A DNA stretch of 64,000 nucleotides from Natrinema limicola JCM 13563 (GCF_000337475.1 NZ_AOIT01000065.1:69450-133449); one strand, 5' to 3'. Counted from the first letter of the stretch, positions 52,341 through 61,768 are shown. The notes: generated by a model from the letters alone, not told the origin. A program made the numbers and translations.

Positions 52341-55076
52341 ATGACTCACGACGATTCAGACACGCTTCGTTCGGAATCCTGGCACGCGACATCGACTGAC
52401 GAACTCTTTTCGGCGTTAGCGGCCGACGAGACGGGACTTTCAGCCGACGAAGCAACTCACAGACTGTCAGAGTACGGCACGAACGACATCCACGACGCTA
52501 AACGGGAATCGGCTCTCAGCCTGCTCGTCTCGCAGTTCCGTGACCCACTCATCTATCTCCTCGTCGTCGCGGCGCTTCTCTCTCTCGGTGTCGGGTTCAT
52601 TCCCGGCGGTGAGCCCAATTATACCGAGACAGCGTTTATCGTCCTCATCATCGGTGCGAACGGGTTGTTCGGCTTCATTCAGGACTATCAGGCCACCCGG
52701 TCGATCGAAGCGCTTCGTGAACTCGCAAGTCCGGATGCGACCGTCCGCCGCGACGGCCGAAAACAGATCGTCGATGCCGAACAGGTCGTTCCCGGAGATG
52801 TCGTCTACCTCGAGCAGGGAGATGCGGTTCCGGCCGACGCTCGAGTCATAGACGCTGAGGAATTGCGGACGAACGAATCGCCACTCACCGGAGAGAGCAC
52901 GCCCGTCGAGAAGACACCCGGAACTGTCGGCGAAGACACGCCGCTGGCTGAGCGCCGCAATATGGTCTACAAGAACACGACCGTCATAAAAGGTCGCGGG
53001 AGAGCCGTCGTCGTCGACACCGGCATGGAGACCGAGGTCGGTGGTATCGCCAGTCAACTCGGAGAGACTGATGATCAACGGACACCGTTTCAGGCCGAGG
53101 TCGAGCACCTCGGAAAGCAGATCGGTGGGCTGGTCGTCACATTGATCGTCCTCGTCGTCACTGTGCAATTCCTGTTCACCGCGACAGAACCGGTTGCAAT
53201 CCTCCTCGTCGGGATTACGCTCGCCGTTGCGGGAGTGCCAGAGGGATTACCCGCTGTCGTGACGTTCACACTGGCACTAGGCGCACGTGAAATGGTCGCC
53301 CGGAACGCGCTCGTCAGACGGCTCCCGGTCGTCGAGAGTCTCGGATCGGTCGACGTCATCGTCACCGACAAGACCGGGACAGTCACCGAAAACCGGATGA
53401 CAGTGACCCGTCTCTACGCGTCCGGTTCCGTCGTTGATCTGTCCGACTCGAGCGTGCAATCGGAGGGCGGACCCACCGAAAATCAGCAAATCGCTGCGAA
53501 CGGCAACGAACGGTTTCGACCGACAGTTGCCCCGCTGTTACGATGTGGAGCTCGCTGCAACAACGTAGACCGGACGGACGGGGAGTATCGAGGCGAGCCG
53601 ACCGAGATCGCGCTCCAGCGGGTCGCGGATGAAGCGGGTATCGAACCAACTGGAGAACGTCTCCGTGAGATCCAGTTCTCCTCGGAGCGAAAGCGGATGA
53701 CTGTCGTCGTCGACGACGGGGAGCCGACGGCCTACATGAAGGGGGCACCGGAAACCGTTCTCGATCGATGTGACTCCATTCTCGAAGATGGTGACGTGCA
53801 CGAACTTACTGAGGACAAACGACAGGAAATCCGTGACCGGACGGAATCGTTCGCGGAGGATGCGCTTCGGGTACTGGGATTCGCGTCGAAGGGTGTCGAC
53901 GATCCGTCAGCCGACGCGGATCAGATCGAGGACGAACTGGTGTTTCTCGGCCTGCAGGGGATGCTCGATCCACCCCGAACGGAAGTCGAAGCGGCAATCG
54001 CCGACTGCCAGTCGGCTGGCATCCGGACTGTACTAGCGACTGGCGACAATCTCACCACGGCCGAGGCCGTCGGCGAGCAGATCGGACTCGATCCTGCTGG
54101 GGCACTCACGGGCAGCGACATCGACGACCGATCGGACGACCAACTCGAGAGCACTATCGAAGACGTCGACGTGTTCGCCCGTGTGACGCCAGAGCACAAG
54201 GTTCGCATTCTAAACACGCTCCAGGATACCGGACACACCGTCGTAATGACCGGCGACGGCGTTAACGACGCACCAGCCCTCACACAGGCGGACGTCGGGG
54301 TGGCGATGGGACAGCGCGGCACCGACGTCGCTCGGCAGGCGTCCGATATGGTTCTGCAGGACGATAACTTCGCCACGATTCGTGACGCGATTCAGGAGGG
54401 GCGAGGCATCTTCGAAAACGTACGCAAGTTCGTCAACTACCTCGTTTCGACTAACACCGGCGAGGTACTGGTCGTGTTCCTCGGGGTGTTGCTCGGGAGT
54501 CTCCTCTTCCCGGCACGGTTTTCTGGAACGTCGCAAGCGTTGATTCTGACGCCGATCCTGATCCTTTGGATCAACCTCGTCGCGGATACGCTTCCTGCGC
54601 TCGCGCTGGGTGCCGATCCCCACGCGGCTGGGCTCATGAACCGGCCACCACGACCCAGCGACGAAGGCGTCATCAACACGCGCGTGTTCGTATCGATACT
54701 GACGATCGCTATCCTGTTGGCAGTGACTGGATTGGGTATCTTTTTTTATGCTCTCGAACAGACGGGATCTCTCCTGCGCGCCCAGTCGCTCCTGTTTACC
54801 TTCATCGTCGTTGTTGAGTTGATCCGCATCCAAGTCATCCGCTCGCGGTACGATCAGCCGCTTCGCTCGAATCCATGGCTCGTCGGTGCGATTGGCATAT
54901 CGCTCCTCATCCAGCTCGCAGTCCTGTATACACCGCTTCACGGCTTCTTCCAAGTCGTTCCCCTCTCCCTTGTCGAGTGGGGATGGATAGCCGTTGGATT
55001 CGTCGTGTTCCTCCTCCTCAACGTGTTCATAGCTCGGCTGAATACCAGAATCTTTGACTCACGGTCGTCGAAATGA
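52341..55076 (+). CDS. P-type ATPase, calcium/cation-transporting (P2A-like)
   Basis: 911 aa, membrane pump. The phosphorylation site is Asp343 in IVTDKTGTVTENRM, the TGES-type loop is LTGESTPVEKTPGTVG, and MTGDGVNDAPALTQADVGVAMG is the hinge motif. Helix 4 carries PEGLPAVVT and helix 6 reads LILWINLVADTLPALALG, the NxxxD ion ligands, pointing to the Ca2+ (SERCA/PMR1-like) group, not the heavy-metal group. There is no N-terminal metal-binding Cys domain. About ten helices. In its neighbourhood no partner gene is seen; the upstream Usp might be a regulator, but this is speculation. Confidence 0.9.
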   Translation: MTHDDSDTLRSESWHATSTDELFSALAADETGLSADEATHRLSEYGTNDIHDAKRESALSLLVSQFRDPLIYLLVVAALLSLGVGFIPGGEPNYTETAFIVLIIGANGLFGFIQDYQATRSIEALRELASPDATVRRDGRKQIVDAEQVVPGDVVYLEQGDAVPADARVIDAEELRTNESPLTGESTPVEKTPGTVGEDTPLAERRNMVYKNTTVIKGRGRAVVVDTGMETEVGGIASQLGETDDQRTPFQAEVEHLGKQIGGLVVTLIVLVVTVQFLFTATEPVAILLVGITLAVAGVPEGLPAVVTFTLALGAREMVARNALVRRLPVVESLGSVDVIVTDKTGTVTENRMTVTRLYASGSVVDLSDSSVQSEGGPTENQQIAANGNERFRPTVAPLLRCGARCNNVDRTDGEYRGEPTEIALQRVADEAGIEPTGERLREIQFSSERKRMTVVVDDGEPTAYMKGAPETVLDRCDSILEDGDVHELTEDKRQEIRDRTESFAEDALRVLGFASKGVDDPSADADQIEDELVFLGLQGMLDPPRTEVEAAIADCQSAGIRTVLATGDNLTTAEAVGEQIGLDPAGALTGSDIDDRSDDQLESTIEDVDVFARVTPEHKVRILNTLQDTGHTVVMTGDGVNDAPALTQADVGVAMGQRGTDVARQASDMVLQDDNFATIRDAIQEGRGIFENVRKFVNYLVSTNTGEVLVVFLGVLLGSLLFPARFSGTSQALILTPILILWINLVADTLPALALGADPHAAGLMNRPPRPSDEGVINTRVFVSILTIAILLAVTGLGIFFYALEQTGSLLRAQSLLFTFIVVVELIRIQVIRSRYDQPLRSNPWLVGAIGISLLIQLAVLYTPLHGFFQVVPLSLVEWGWIAVGFVVFLLLNVFIARLNTRIFDSRSSK

Positions 55077-55232
55077 GCGACGGATTTTGATAGACTCGAG
55101 CGGAATCAGCGAAAAGACACCTAGACAACGGAAACGGCAGTTGACTCGGCAGTTTTTCCGAAATTGTCCGGAGACACCCCTCTATCGATGTGTTCGTGGG
55201 AGATGATTACTTCCAACTCGAGTCGGAGTTCA

Positions 55233-55340
55233 TACTACTGGACAAAACGGTTCATCCCTCGGTCGCACCTAAGCCGCTGTCGCCGACGGCGACAGCCGTC
55301 GAGACGCGATCAAGTATTCACTGACTGTTGTCCGGTAGTA
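55233..55340 (+). mobile_element. MITE family A, copy 5
   Basis: 108 bp, ends TACTACTGGACA and TGTCCGGTAGTA, flanked by TCA on both sides, inserted within the origin region after the first origin box. Confidence 0.8.
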
Positions 55341-55371
55341 TCAAGAGAGGACAGTGAAAGGCATGGGCAAG

Positions 55372-55452
55372 ATAGTAGCCACTGAACGTCAGTGCACACC
55401 TGAGCGCACGAGGGCTGTGCAATCAGTGTGTAACCAGTGCAGTTGTTACGAT
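55372..55452. mobile_element. MITE family C, copy 3
   Basis: About 81 bp, ATAGTAGCCACTGAACG ... GTGTGTAACCAGTGCAG with a decayed right end (TTACGATAA). Same orientation as copy 1. Confidence 0.6.
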
Positions 55453-56267
55453 AATTATAATTGACATGATCAGAGATTGTGATCGACGTGATTAGAGACC
55501 ATACGTGTGATCAACGTGAGTAGTGGCGGCGTTGTTCAGTGAGAGTGTCGTCGCGTAAGACACGGGAGACGTTTCGAACCGTACAGAAACACCCCTCTGT
55601 ACGGAAACACCCCTCTATCGATGTGTGTCTATACCTGTACCGAAAACGAACGAGGTCGTCACGACACAGACACCCCTCTATCGATGTGTTCGATATGAAG
55701 GTGAAGGCGGGAGAAGAGCCTACGAACGGAAAACGGAGTGCGAGAAGGAAGCCGTTCTGGGAGGATCCGATAGAGAACAGCCTCGAGAAGGGAAATATAG
55801 TACGATTCAGCTTTCGAGAGCAGGGCTATTCTATTCCAACGGAAGGTCGATCTGTAGCGAACTCGAGGGAACAAACGAACGCCAGTTCGGAACACATCGA
55901 ACACATCGATAGAGGGGTGTGTGAGTGTCTAGTCTAGAAGCTAGAAGAAGAGAAGAGAGAATTGACTCGCTTAGCGTCCTTGATATTATCTAATCGGCCC
56001 TCTCCTTCGATATCTCGAGGCAGCGGACTTCTCAGTTTATCACTCCCGTCGGATACCCCCACCCCCCTCTGACACATCGAACACATCGATAGAGGGGTGT
56101 CTGTGTTCCCACCGTTTTGAGGCGTAACACATCGTCGGTCGTCAGTTACAACTCGAGGCTGTCCACTCGCAGTTCTGGGGAACTGGTGGTGATACCTTCT
56201 CAATCGAAGAAATACACATCGATAGCGGTGGGGAACACTTTTGGTTCCACCCTGTATGGGTCATCGT

Positions 56268-57695
56268 ATGGATGACTTCGAGGATCCTCGTGATGGGGCG
56301 GGGACATCGAAGGATGACACGACGGAGCAGGCTCTTTCCTCGTCTGATTCGACTGCATCCGAACGGCCCTCATCTCCGACTGACCCAGCGTCGGCCGATG
56401 AATCGAAATCGATCGAGGACATGTTACTGGCGTTCGACCAACAGGACGGCCTTATCCGTGACCGGTCGCTTCTCGATCCGAACCATATCGTCGAAGAGGA
56501 TCGGATCGTCGGCCGCGACGAGCAACTCCAGGAGGTAACCAAAATGCTCCGCGTCGCGCTCGGCAATAATCGTCCTCCGAACCTCTTCCTCTACGGTCCC
56601 TCGGGAACCGGCAAATCACTCATTACGAAAGCCGTCTGCAAGAATATCACCTCAATTTGCCAGACTCGAGACATTCGATTCGGGACGATCGAAGTCAACT
56701 GCCAGGATCTCGACACCCTCGGTGTTGCAGTCTACGAACTGGCGAGTCGCGCTGCGGACGAAGCTGACGTCGACGTGGAGGTTCCGAAACATGGCGTCGC
56801 GACGAAAGAAAAGTGGGACGAACTCTATCGGATCGTCAACGAGAACTTCGACTCTGCGGTCTTCGTTCTGGACGAACTCGACATGCTCGTCGGTCGTCGG
56901 GACAAACAGGAGCCGGCGTTTTCTCGATTGCTCTATCAGCTCTCTCGAGCCGGCGCAAACAACGAACTCACGGCCCACATCTCAGTCGTTGCGATCTCCA
57001 ACGATACGAAAATGATGGAGTCCGTGGGCAGTCGGGCCCTGAGTTCGTTTACCCCCGAAGACGTCCACTTCGACGATTACGATGCGAATCAGCTGCAATC
57101 GATTCTGCGTCGGCGGCAGGACGCGTTCTACGAGGACGTCCTCGACGACGATGTCATTCCACTGGCGGCGGCCTTTGCAGCTCAGACCCACGGCGATGCC
57201 CGCAAGGCGATCGACCTGATGCGCGTTGCCGGCGAACTCGCAGAACGCGAAGGTGACGAGCGCGTTCGGGAAGAACACGTTCGCGAAGCACAGGATAAAG
57301 TCGAGAAAAATCGGGTTCTCGAGGTCGTCCGCGGTATCAGCACCCAGAAGAAGCTGTGTCTCTACGCGACCGCGGCTGTCGCCGCTGAGGCGGACGACGA
57401 ATCCGCTCGCAGCACGACCGGGTACCGTGTCTATCAGTTCCTCACTGACGCGATCGGTGCCGAGCAATACCATCAGGAGACATATGTAAATAAGATGAAG
57501 GAAATGACGACGTACTCGCTCGTCGACTTCGAACGTCGGAGCCACGGGCCGAGTTCGGGCATGTTCCTCGAGTTTCAGTTCGGTGAGCGTCCCGACACGA
57601 TCCTCGAAACGATTCGTGAAGATTCGCGTCTCGATATGGTCTCTCCGGACGAAGTAACGAGCGTCGTCAAGGCACAGGTTCGAAACGAAAACTGA
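56268..57695 (+). CDS. orc1: Orc1/Cdc6 replication initiator
   Basis: 475-aa AAA+ origin-recognition protein. Walker A is YGPSGTGKS (about 109-117), Walker B VFVLDELDML, sensor 1 ISVVAISNDTK, and a C-terminal winged helix (about 370-475) that would bind the origin boxes. Its N-terminus is a long acidic, Ser/Asp-rich arm (first 55 residues). Upstream and downstream boxes of one type suggest this protein initiates at this origin. In-frame starts also exist at 56241 (TTG) and 56256 (ATG); the first boxes reach 56233. The position beside its own origin is the usual archaeal arrangement. Confidence 0.92.
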   Translation: MDDFEDPRDGAGTSKDDTTEQALSSSDSTASERPSSPTDPASADESKSIEDMLLAFDQQDGLIRDRSLLDPNHIVEEDRIVGRDEQLQEVTKMLRVALGNNRPPNLFLYGPSGTGKSLITKAVCKNITSICQTRDIRFGTIEVNCQDLDTLGVAVYELASRAADEADVDVEVPKHGVATKEKWDELYRIVNENFDSAVFVLDELDMLVGRRDKQEPAFSRLLYQLSRAGANNELTAHISVVAISNDTKMMESVGSRALSSFTPEDVHFDDYDANQLQSILRRRQDAFYEDVLDDDVIPLAAAFAAQTHGDARKAIDLMRVAGELAEREGDERVREEHVREAQDKVEKNRVLEVVRGISTQKKLCLYATAAVAAEADDESARSTTGYRVYQFLTDAIGAEQYHQETYVNKMKEMTTYSLVDFERRSHGPSSGMFLEFQFGERPDTILETIREDSRLDMVSPDEVTSVVKAQVRNEN

Positions 57696-58156
57696 GTCGG
57701 TATCGCGACCCCATCCTCGCACACACCTCTATCGATGTGTGATCTGGAAGAATAGCTGCTAAAACGTGGTATCTCGAGCGCGAATTTTCGTTCTCGATTG
57801 CTCTTTCTAGCCACTCCTCTTCCTGTAGAAATGCTATCGTGTTATTCAGGCACTGTAATTTCGATCATCCTGCGAAACACACCTCTATCGAAGTGTTCCG
57901 TATTCAGCTCACCGATCGCTCGAGGTGCTCTGTTTGTTTTCCCCTTTGTAGAGACAGTAGTGTGGCTTCAATCGTAAGGAACTCGTCAACCTGTTCAGCG
58001 GAGCTTCGCGGGGCGGCCGTCCACGACGCTCGGTCGAAGTTCATTGACTCCACCGTCGTTCTATATAATTATGCTCTTCAACCGAACCAGTCATCTCGGT
58101 ATCAGATTCGACTTGTTAAGTCAGTACGGACCATAGTACGACTGACGACACCCACC
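57696..58156. other. origin boxes downstream of orc1 and promoter region of HTH-rhodanese gene
   Basis: No gene. Two further origin-type boxes in plus orientation: ACACACCTCTATCGATGTGT at 57721-57740 and ACACACCTCTATCGAAGTGT at 57877-57896. The CTATATAATTAT stretch near 58060 could serve as TATA element for the gene at 58157. Confidence 0.65.
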
Positions 58157-59239
58157 ATGGCAGAAGAATGGATCGAGGAAGCGTTAGCGGACCTCCCGCC
58201 GAGTGCGAACCTCGTTTACAAGGTCCTCGAGTACAACGGACACCTGTCACAGAAGCACCTCATCGAGGAGACCAGACTCTCGTCACGGACGCTGCACTAC
58301 GCCATCAGCCAACTGGAAGACGCCGGGCTCGTCACGTCCCAACCAGCACGTTATGACGCCAGACAGACCTGCTACACCCTTGTTAGGGACTCAGGGAGCT
58401 CGACGTACTCGCGCGATGCGCTCGTCAATCCAGGGTGGGTCCGAGAGCATCTCTCGTCGTTCCAGCAGGACGAGACGTCCACACGACTCGTCTACGTCGA
58501 GACAGACGACTCCGCTAACGCGTTTATTCCAGGATCGATCGTCCTTGACTTGGAGTCGGCCCTGCTCGATCCTAACCGCCAGCGCCTTCCCGACCGGCTG
58601 GAACTTGAGGAGTTGCTCGGCAGTCGCGGCATGACTGAAGACACGACTCTTATTCTTTACGACGATGTGGAGGGACGTCACGCCGCGTACGTATATTGGG
58701 TCCTCGCCTACTACGGACATCGAAACCAGCGACTGCTCGACGGCGGCCTCGAGCACTGGATCGCCAACGGATATCCCACGACCGACGTTCCGAGTTCGTT
58801 TCCCGCGATTGAGTATACCGCCAGCGGACCGTTCGATCACATGCGGGCGTACCGCGACGACGTCGCCCGCGCAATCGCTCAGGATACCGTGTTGCTCGAC
58901 GTCCGAAAGGAATCTGAATACTGTGGCGAGGCCGACGACGGGAGCGATCTGTCGCCGTCGACGCCCATCCAGGGACACGTTCCCGGAGCCATCAACATCC
59001 CACTGGACCGACTGTTCGACGGCCACCGGTTCGCTTCCCGAAGCGCCGTTGAGGACGTCTTGGCCGCTGCCGGTGTCACCAGCAGCCGAACGATCATCGT
59101 CTACTGTGGCGTGGGAGCACGCTCGGCGCTCGCGTGGGTCGTCCTCTCGGAACTGCTGGGGTACCCCGAAGTGATGAACTACGACGGCTCCTGGACCGAG
59201 TGGGGGAGCCTCGTCGATGTCCCCGTGGAAACGGAGTGA
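58157..59239 (+). CDS. winged-helix / double-rhodanese protein, candidate sulfur sensor
   Basis: 360 aa. Residues 1-80 form a MarR-like winged helix (PPSANLVYKVLEYNGHLSQK ... SSRTLHYAISQLEDAGLV). Two rhodanese domains follow (about 105-225 and 235-355). The second has a catalytic Cys317 in VYCGVGARSA. The first has Asp in that place (LYDDVEGRHAA) and is probably inactive, as in many two-domain sulfurtransferases. A DNA-binding domain joined to a sulfurtransferase suggests a regulator responding to persulfide or thiosulfate. It precedes SQR, DUF1641 and rhodanese/MBL genes on the same strand. ATG 58157 is chosen because earlier codons are poor. Confidence 0.85.
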   Translation: MAEEWIEEALADLPPSANLVYKVLEYNGHLSQKHLIEETRLSSRTLHYAISQLEDAGLVTSQPARYDARQTCYTLVRDSGSSTYSRDALVNPGWVREHLSSFQQDETSTRLVYVETDDSANAFIPGSIVLDLESALLDPNRQRLPDRLELEELLGSRGMTEDTTLILYDDVEGRHAAYVYWVLAYYGHRNQRLLDGGLEHWIANGYPTTDVPSSFPAIEYTASGPFDHMRAYRDDVARAIAQDTVLLDVRKESEYCGEADDGSDLSPSTPIQGHVPGAINIPLDRLFDGHRFASRSAVEDVLAAAGVTSSRTIIVYCGVGARSALAWVVLSELLGYPEVMNYDGSWTEWGSLVDVPVETE

Positions 59240-59298
59240 GAGTTCCGTCCGGATCTCACTTGAGACGGAGTATGTGAGTGTGTCTGCCCACACTCTGA

Positions 59299-59385
59299 TA
59301 CGGTCTGCTGTCCCGATGTCCCGATGTCTCGGTGGGACCGCGACCGCCCTGCGGTCTCACCGCCACTGACTGACAGTAGTCCCTA
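59299..59385 (-). mobile_element. MITE family B, copy 8
   Basis: 87 bp, with a duplicated CCCGATGT segment making it the longest B copy; reverse orientation, TGA on both sides. It lies between the HTH-rhodanese and SQR genes. Confidence 0.78.
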
Positions 59386-59497
59386 TGATTCACAATCGAT
59401 CGTCCAATTCGCTCCGGCTAGAGACGTGTCCGCGTTCACAGCCGACGTTGGTGCCACCAGAAACGAGCGTCGCTCCGAACTCATCTCGGATCAAAGT

Positions 59498-59512
59498 CTG
59501 CAATTATTGCAG
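59498..59512. promoter_or_regulatory. palindrome upstream of SQR gene
   Basis: CTGCAA-TTA-TTGCAG, perfect 6-bp arms, 86 bases before the SQR ATG in an otherwise gene-free 210-base stretch. It is a candidate operator for the HTH-rhodanese protein encoded next door; no second copy was noticed at module 1. Confidence 0.35.
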
Positions 59513-59597
59513 CAGTCTCGACACAGGTCGTGTCGGTTCCGGTAATTACTCCTATCGCTGGCTTTGTCACATTGCTTCACCTAGCCATAGGGTGGGA

Positions 59598-60779
59598 ATG
59601 ACACGCATAGCAATTCTCGGTGCCGGAGCAGGCGGCGCGATGACTGCCAACATCCTGCGTCGGAAACTCGGCCGAAACGAGGCGACGATCACCCTCGTCG
59701 ATAAGAGTGTAGAACACTTCTACCAGCCGTCGTTCTACCTCGTCCCGTTCGGCTATCTGGAGCCAGACCAGTCGCGGAACATCCGTGACCTCGTTCACAG
59801 CGACGTCGAATTCGTCCACGACGCAGTAACGGGTGTCGATCCCGACGAGCAGGTCGTGCACCTCGAGGAGGCCGACGAGGATCTCACCTACGACTACTTG
59901 GTGGTGGCTACTGGCCACCGGCTCGCCCCGGAGACGACCCCAGGGATGGTCGAGGGCTGGGAGGAGACCGACACGGTGTACCCGTTCTACCACTACGAGG
60001 CTGCTCTCGAGATGCGCGAGGGGATTCAGAACTTCGACGGCGGCACCTTCGTCGTCACGATTCCGGACACACCGTTCAAGTGTCCGGGTGCGCCGCTGAA
60101 GATGACGATGCTTGCCGAAGACTACGCTCGGCGACAGGGGTTCCGTGACGACGCCGAGTTCATCATGACCCGGAACGCTGACCACCACTTCGGCGTCCAG
60201 CCCTATCGGGACAAACTCTACGAGATCTGGGACGAACGCGACATCGAGTTCAAGGCCAACACGTCGGTCACCGAGATCGACCCGGACGCGCAGGTCATCC
60301 ACACGGACAACGGCCAGATCGAGTACGACTTCTGCGCACCCGTCTCGCCACAGTACGGCCAGCACGCCATCACCGACAACTCGCCACTGACCGAGGGTGA
60401 CGACGAACACGACGGCGAGTACGTCACGATCGACAAGCATACTCTTCAGCACGACGAGTACGAGAACGTCTTCGCGCTGGGCGACTGTGAGAACGCACCG
60501 CATTCCAAGACTGCAGCAGCCGCCCGCAAGGAGTCCCACGTCGTGGCAGAGAACGTCGTCCGCGCGATGAACGGCCGTAAGCCCGAACCCAAGTACGACG
60601 GCTATGCGGCATGTCCGCTGCTGACCCAGAAAGGCAAGGCGATGGTGGCGGAGTTCGACTACGAGGAAAGCATCTCCGCACCCGTTGAGACTCGCTCCAA
60701 TTGGATCCTGGACGTCAACGTTCTGCCATCGGTGTATTGGGACCTCTGGATGCGCGGCTACGACCCGCTCCCGGTGTAA
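59598..60779 (+). CDS. sulfide:quinone oxidoreductase / FCSD-like flavoprotein
   Basis: 393 aa. FAD-binding GAGAGGAMTANILRR (about 8-22), the second Rossmann segment near 150, and ALGDCENAPHSKTAAAARKE near the C-terminus. Cys162 (FKCPGAPLK) and Cys339 (YAACPLLTQ) are the redox pair that handle sulfide in this family. The C-terminal amphipathic end (SVYWDLWMRGYDPLPV) fits membrane attachment. It would oxidise sulfide, pass electrons to menaquinone and leave sulfane sulfur for the rhodanese/MBL protein. ATG 59598 is chosen because the frame upstream contains part of a MITE. Cotranscribed with the DUF1641 gene (three-base gap). Confidence 0.88.
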   Translation: MTRIAILGAGAGGAMTANILRRKLGRNEATITLVDKSVEHFYQPSFYLVPFGYLEPDQSRNIRDLVHSDVEFVHDAVTGVDPDEQVVHLEEADEDLTYDYLVVATGHRLAPETTPGMVEGWEETDTVYPFYHYEAALEMREGIQNFDGGTFVVTIPDTPFKCPGAPLKMTMLAEDYARRQGFRDDAEFIMTRNADHHFGVQPYRDKLYEIWDERDIEFKANTSVTEIDPDAQVIHTDNGQIEYDFCAPVSPQYGQHAITDNSPLTEGDDEHDGEYVTIDKHTLQHDEYENVFALGDCENAPHSKTAAAARKESHVVAENVVRAMNGRKPEPKYDGYAACPLLTQKGKAMVAEFDYEESISAPVETRSNWILDVNVLPSVYWDLWMRGYDPLPV

Positions 60780-60782
60780 ACA

Positions 60783-61607
60783 ATGAGCCAAACAGACGCA
60801 AGTGGCTCGGCCGAAGCGGCCCTCAGCGATGAAGAGGTGGCGGAACTCGTCGCGACACTCAACGAGAACGCCGACGAACTGCAAGAGTTGCTGGAGTTGC
60901 TAAGCGTGCTCCAGGAGACGGCCGCGGACCTCGCTCCCGAAATGCGGACGGCTGTCCGGGAGAACCGCGAGCCACTCCGTGACGTCCGGATGGCCTTCGA
61001 ACGTGAGGAGACCCTTGTTCTCTTCCAGCAACTCGGCGAACACTCCGAGGACCTGACCGAACTCCTCGGCCTGCTAGATGCCACCGAAGGGCTGGCCTCG
61101 GATCTGGCACCGGAACTTCGTCTCGCCGTCCGCGAGAACCGTGACGTCCTCCGGCGGCTCCGAATGGCCGTCGAAAACGAGGACATGCTCGTCCTCATTG
61201 AGCGACTGGGCGAGAACGCGGACGTACTCGCAGAGACACTCGACCTCCTGGATGCGACGGAGGGACTGGTCGAAGACCTCATTCCGGAGCTCCAGGACGC
61301 CAGCGGCGACATGCGGCCGGCAATCCGACAATCTCGCCTCGTCGCGGCTGGGTTAGTCGACGCGACCAGCGACTATGACATCGATCCGTACCAGCTTGGA
61401 CAGAATCTGGGGAACGTGATGTGGTTCACGCAGCAAGTAGGCGATCCCCAGGTCCTCAAGACGCTCGACGCCGGTCTGGGCGCATTCGCCGAGGAGGAGC
61501 CCAAAGAGATGGGGGTTCTGGGGCTGCTCAGTGCGCTCCGGGATCGGAACGTCCGGCGCGGCATCGGTCGAATCGTCGAGTTCCTCCGACGGGTGGGAGC
61601 GCGATGA
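60783..61607 (+). CDS. DUF1641 family protein with three internal repeats
   Basis: 274 aa, acidic, helical. The DUF1641 domain (about 175-225, DIDPYQLGQNLGNVMWFTQQ) is typical of proteins found beside SQR, hydrogenase and formate-dehydrogenase genes. The first 170 residues contain three similar blocks of about 55 residues, each with LL-x-LL, a D-L-x-PE segment, an A-V-R-E-N-R and an R-M-A-x-E-x-E-x-x-L-V-L segment. It starts three bases after the SQR stop, so it is almost certainly made together with SQR, perhaps as membrane or complex scaffold. Biochemical role unknown. Confidence 0.85.
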   Translation: MSQTDASGSAEAALSDEEVAELVATLNENADELQELLELLSVLQETAADLAPEMRTAVRENREPLRDVRMAFEREETLVLFQQLGEHSEDLTELLGLLDATEGLASDLAPELRLAVRENRDVLRRLRMAVENEDMLVLIERLGENADVLAETLDLLDATEGLVEDLIPELQDASGDMRPAIRQSRLVAAGLVDATSDYDIDPYQLGQNLGNVMWFTQQVGDPQVLKTLDAGLGAFAEEEPKEMGVLGLLSALRDRNVRRGIGRIVEFLRRVGAR

Positions 61608-61768
61608 CGGCCCTCGCCCGTACGATCTGTTGGTTCAGCCGAGGGTGTGCCTCATCCAGCCCGCGACGGTTCTGGCAGTTGTTTCCGGCTTGTCGCGAGG
61701 CACGCCACGGTGGCGCGGTAGCACTGACGATCGGTTAAGAGACAGCGAAACAATACCGATATTCATCC

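Larger units (their letters stand above)
55174..56233. other. replication origin, orc1-proximal side
   Basis: A gene-free kilobase upstream of orc1 with repeated 20-bp boxes ACACCCCTCTATCGATGTGT. Plus-strand copies are at 55174-55193, 55607-55626 and 55670-55689, plus a truncated copy at 55589-55600. Inverted copies are at 55901-55920 and 56081-56100, and a diverged one at 56214-56233. Copies 5 and 6 are preceded by an extra half-box ACACATCGA. The two arms face each other across a purine- and AT-rich stretch (about 55790-56000), a good candidate for the unwinding region. This layout is that of Orc1-dependent archaeal origins. Confidence 0.8.

Noticed and set aside
55174..55920. CRISPR array suggested by repeated 20-bp units
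   Set aside because: The units occur in both orientations at irregular spacing next to orc1 and lack uniform spacers or cas genes; origin boxes explain them.
55539..55937. 132-codon plus-strand frame in the origin region
   Set aside because: Its repeated HPSIDV and HIDRGV segments are translations of the origin boxes; no ribosome-binding site or recognisable protein.
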